Assembly: GCA_003565575.1 (NCBI GenBank)
Contig: PXBV01000280.1
Location: forward strand, 1 to 8,139
DNA length: 8,139 nucleotides
Direction of reading: 5' to 3'
Source: Psychroflexus sp.
Lineage (GTDB): Bacteria; Bacteroidota; Bacteroidia; Flavobacteriales; Flavobacteriaceae
Part shown: piece by piece, positions 6,943 through 8,139 of the stretch
Position numbering within the stretch: the first letter of the stretch is position 1
Layout of the letters: each line of letters starts with the position of its first letter
Program-made: the position numbers and the translations under genes
Notes under the pieces: model-generated
What the model was told of the DNA's origin: nothing
Seen by the model: the letters and a program-made list of their open reading frames with translations, nothing else
Databases searched by the model: none

Positions 6943-8139
6943 TTAAACAATCTTTACATCTATAGATTCCCTAATGTAAACAAGCAGCCTCTTCTTAACA
7001 TTATATTTTAAAGTAGTTAAAGCCTGTGAGTAGGTCTCTAGTTGTTGCTGGTGCTGTTCAGATGCTAATCCTGTTTTATAATCTATAATTACTGCTTCCC
7101 TGCCTCTAAGGTTGACTCGATCTGGCCTTAATATTTGGTTTTCAAAATAAATGTCTTGCTCATTCAAAACCTCATCTGTACCAGAATAAAATTCAACTAG
7201 TTGGTTGTGGGTGGTAATAGATTTGAGTTGTTTTTCATAGAAAGACTTCTGCTCTTCTTCCAGCAATCCATTTTCTATGTGCCAACTTAATGATGCTTCA
7301 ATATCATTTTTATCTTTAATTCTAGAGAGAAAGGAGTGCATTAGATTACCTTCTTCTAATGCTTCTTCTAGCTCTTGACTCCACAGTTTACCCGCCGTTG
7401 TCACTAGAGACAAATTTAGCTTCGGGGATGGCGAGTGGAATACCAGCTCTTTGGTTTCTAGTGTTTGATCCTGCACTGATTTAGGCTTCGGAGGCGTAAG
7501 CTCTCCCCAGCTATAATCTATATCCACATCAATTGAACCCTTCAGAGATTTTTCAGCATAGCTCATCAACAATCCTGAAATTGTATTTAATTTGGCGACT
7601 GGACTTTTTTGGCTTCTCTTGTCTTCAGAAAGGATAAATAATTCTTCAGAAGCTCGGGTTAAGGCTACATAAAGAATATTTACGCTTTCCATCTCAAGGT
7701 TTTGCAACAAGTCCTCGTAAATATCAACGTAGTTTGGATGTTCAATATCCTTGCTTGGATGAGTGGTTAGGGCTACTGGCAGCTTAAAATTTTCAGGTAA
7801 ATTTACCCATAAATGACTTCTCTGGGTGTAGTCTATTTGCTCATTAGCGTATGGGTAAATAACTACAGGGAACTGTAGGCCTTTGCTTTTATGAACGGTC
7901 ATGATTTGCACAGCACCATCGTTACCAGAACTAATGATGCTTTTGGTGTTGCCTTGCTTCTCCCAAAAGCTTAAAAAAGCGCTGAGATTGGCTTCTTTTT
8001 TTAAAGTAAATTCAAAAACTTCATCTAAAAAAAACTGTAAATATGCATTGGCCCGGAGGTGAAGCTCAAAGGTGTTTATAAGATACTCTACAGCATCATA
8101 AAGAGGAAGACTGTGGAAATGATTTAAGTCAAAACCAAA
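6943..8139 (-). CDS. addA: AddA-like UvrD-family helicase/exonuclease, C-terminal part (5' end cut by window edge)
   Basis: These are the last 398 residues of a superfamily I helicase-nuclease, the motor subunit of an AddAB-type complex that unwinds and trims broken DNA ends. The frame enters at the right edge (FGFDLNHFHSLPLYDAVEYL) and stays open through a GTG at 7911, which is an internal valine and not a start. Helicase motif V is VQIMTVHKSKGLQFPVVIYP (77-96) and motif VI is NILYVALTRASEELFIL (154-170). The C-terminal RecB/AddA-type nuclease has H268 in GNLMHSFLSRI, D340 in ILRPDRVNL, D353 and K355 in IIDYKTG, and a QLETY motif at 366-370, so the nuclease appears intact. Whole proteins of this type exceed 1,000 residues, so the Walker A, Walker B and motif III region lies outside the window. 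Its likely partner, the AddB-like gene, lies two genes downstream. UvrD-family identity is certain; the AddA name rests on the fused nuclease and that partner. Confidence 0.92.
   Translation of the reverse strand, partial: FGFDLNHFHSLPLYDAVEYLINTFELHLRANAYLQFFLDEVFEFTLKKEANLSAFLSFWEKQGNTKSIISSGNDGAVQIMTVHKSKGLQFPVVIYPYANEQIDYTQRSHLWVNLPENFKLPVALTTHPSKDIEHPNYVDIYEDLLQNLEMESVNILYVALTRASEELFILSEDKRSQKSPVAKLNTISGLLMSYAEKSLKGSIDVDIDYSWGELTPPKPKSVQDQTLETKELVFHSPSPKLNLSLVTTAGKLWSQELEEALEEGNLMHSFLSRIKDKNDIEASLSWHIENGLLEEEQKSFYEKQLKSITTHNQLVEFYSGTDEVLNEQDIYFENQILRPDRVNLRGREAVIIDYKTGLASEQHQQQLETYSQALTTLKYNVKKRLLVYIRESIDVKIV

Noticed and set aside
7909..7911. GTG as the start of a short 322-residue protein
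   Set aside because: The same frame continues unbroken to 8139 with typical AddA sequence, and the GTG lies within helicase motif V, so it is an internal valine.
1538..8139. A dedicated anti-phage defence island
   Set aside because: AddAB-like and RecJ proteins are ordinary housekeeping repair enzymes here, with housekeeping neighbours and no integrase, toxin, restriction or CRISPR genes nearby.

Overview
This AT-rich window appears to come from a Bacteroidota chromosome, most likely a member of the Flavobacteriaceae. Several things point there. The start codons have A-rich leaders and no Shine-Dalgarno sequence. A TAnnTTTG-type -7 box lies ahead of the ompA-like gene. That gene encodes a barrel, thrombospondin type 3 repeats and an OmpA domain, the form common in flavobacteria. 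The AddA/AddB-like proteins also look like the Bacteroidota branch of their families. No mobile element, CRISPR array, rRNA or tRNA gene was seen.

Layout: all five genes lie on the minus strand and are packed tightly, so transcription runs from the right edge to the left. In that order they are: (1) the C-terminal 398 residues of an AddA-like helicase-nuclease, cut by the right edge (8139-6943); (2) kbl, glycine C-acetyltransferase, after 23 nt (6919-5723); (3) an OmpA-family outer-membrane protein with five calcium-binding type repeats, after 64 nt (5658-4300); (4) an AddB-like PD-(D/E)XK nuclease with a degenerate helicase body, after 62 nt (4237-1538); (5) recJ, after 13 nt, cut by the left edge so that only its C-terminus is missing (1524-1). 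No stretch over 300 bases lacks a gene.

Function: AddA-like, AddB-like and RecJ all act in double-strand-break end processing and recombinational repair. AddA and AddB would form one heterodimeric helicase-nuclease, and RecJ is the 5'-3' single-strand exonuclease. Kbl (threonine and glycine metabolism) and the OmpA-like protein (envelope) sit between the two repair subunits with no obvious functional link. The ompA-like gene looks like its own transcription unit. A likely promoter lies just upstream and a strong hairpin terminator just downstream, and that terminator sits almost on top of the addB start codon.

I found no convincing undescribed system. The best leads are regulatory: the terminator directly abutting addB, the inverted repeat over the ompA start region, and the splitting of the addA/addB pair. 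Three starts were set with care. The kbl and ompA-like genes could be extended upstream only to TTG codons, and ATG is preferred for both. In the AddA-like gene an internal GTG at 7911 is not a start, because the frame stays open to the window edge.
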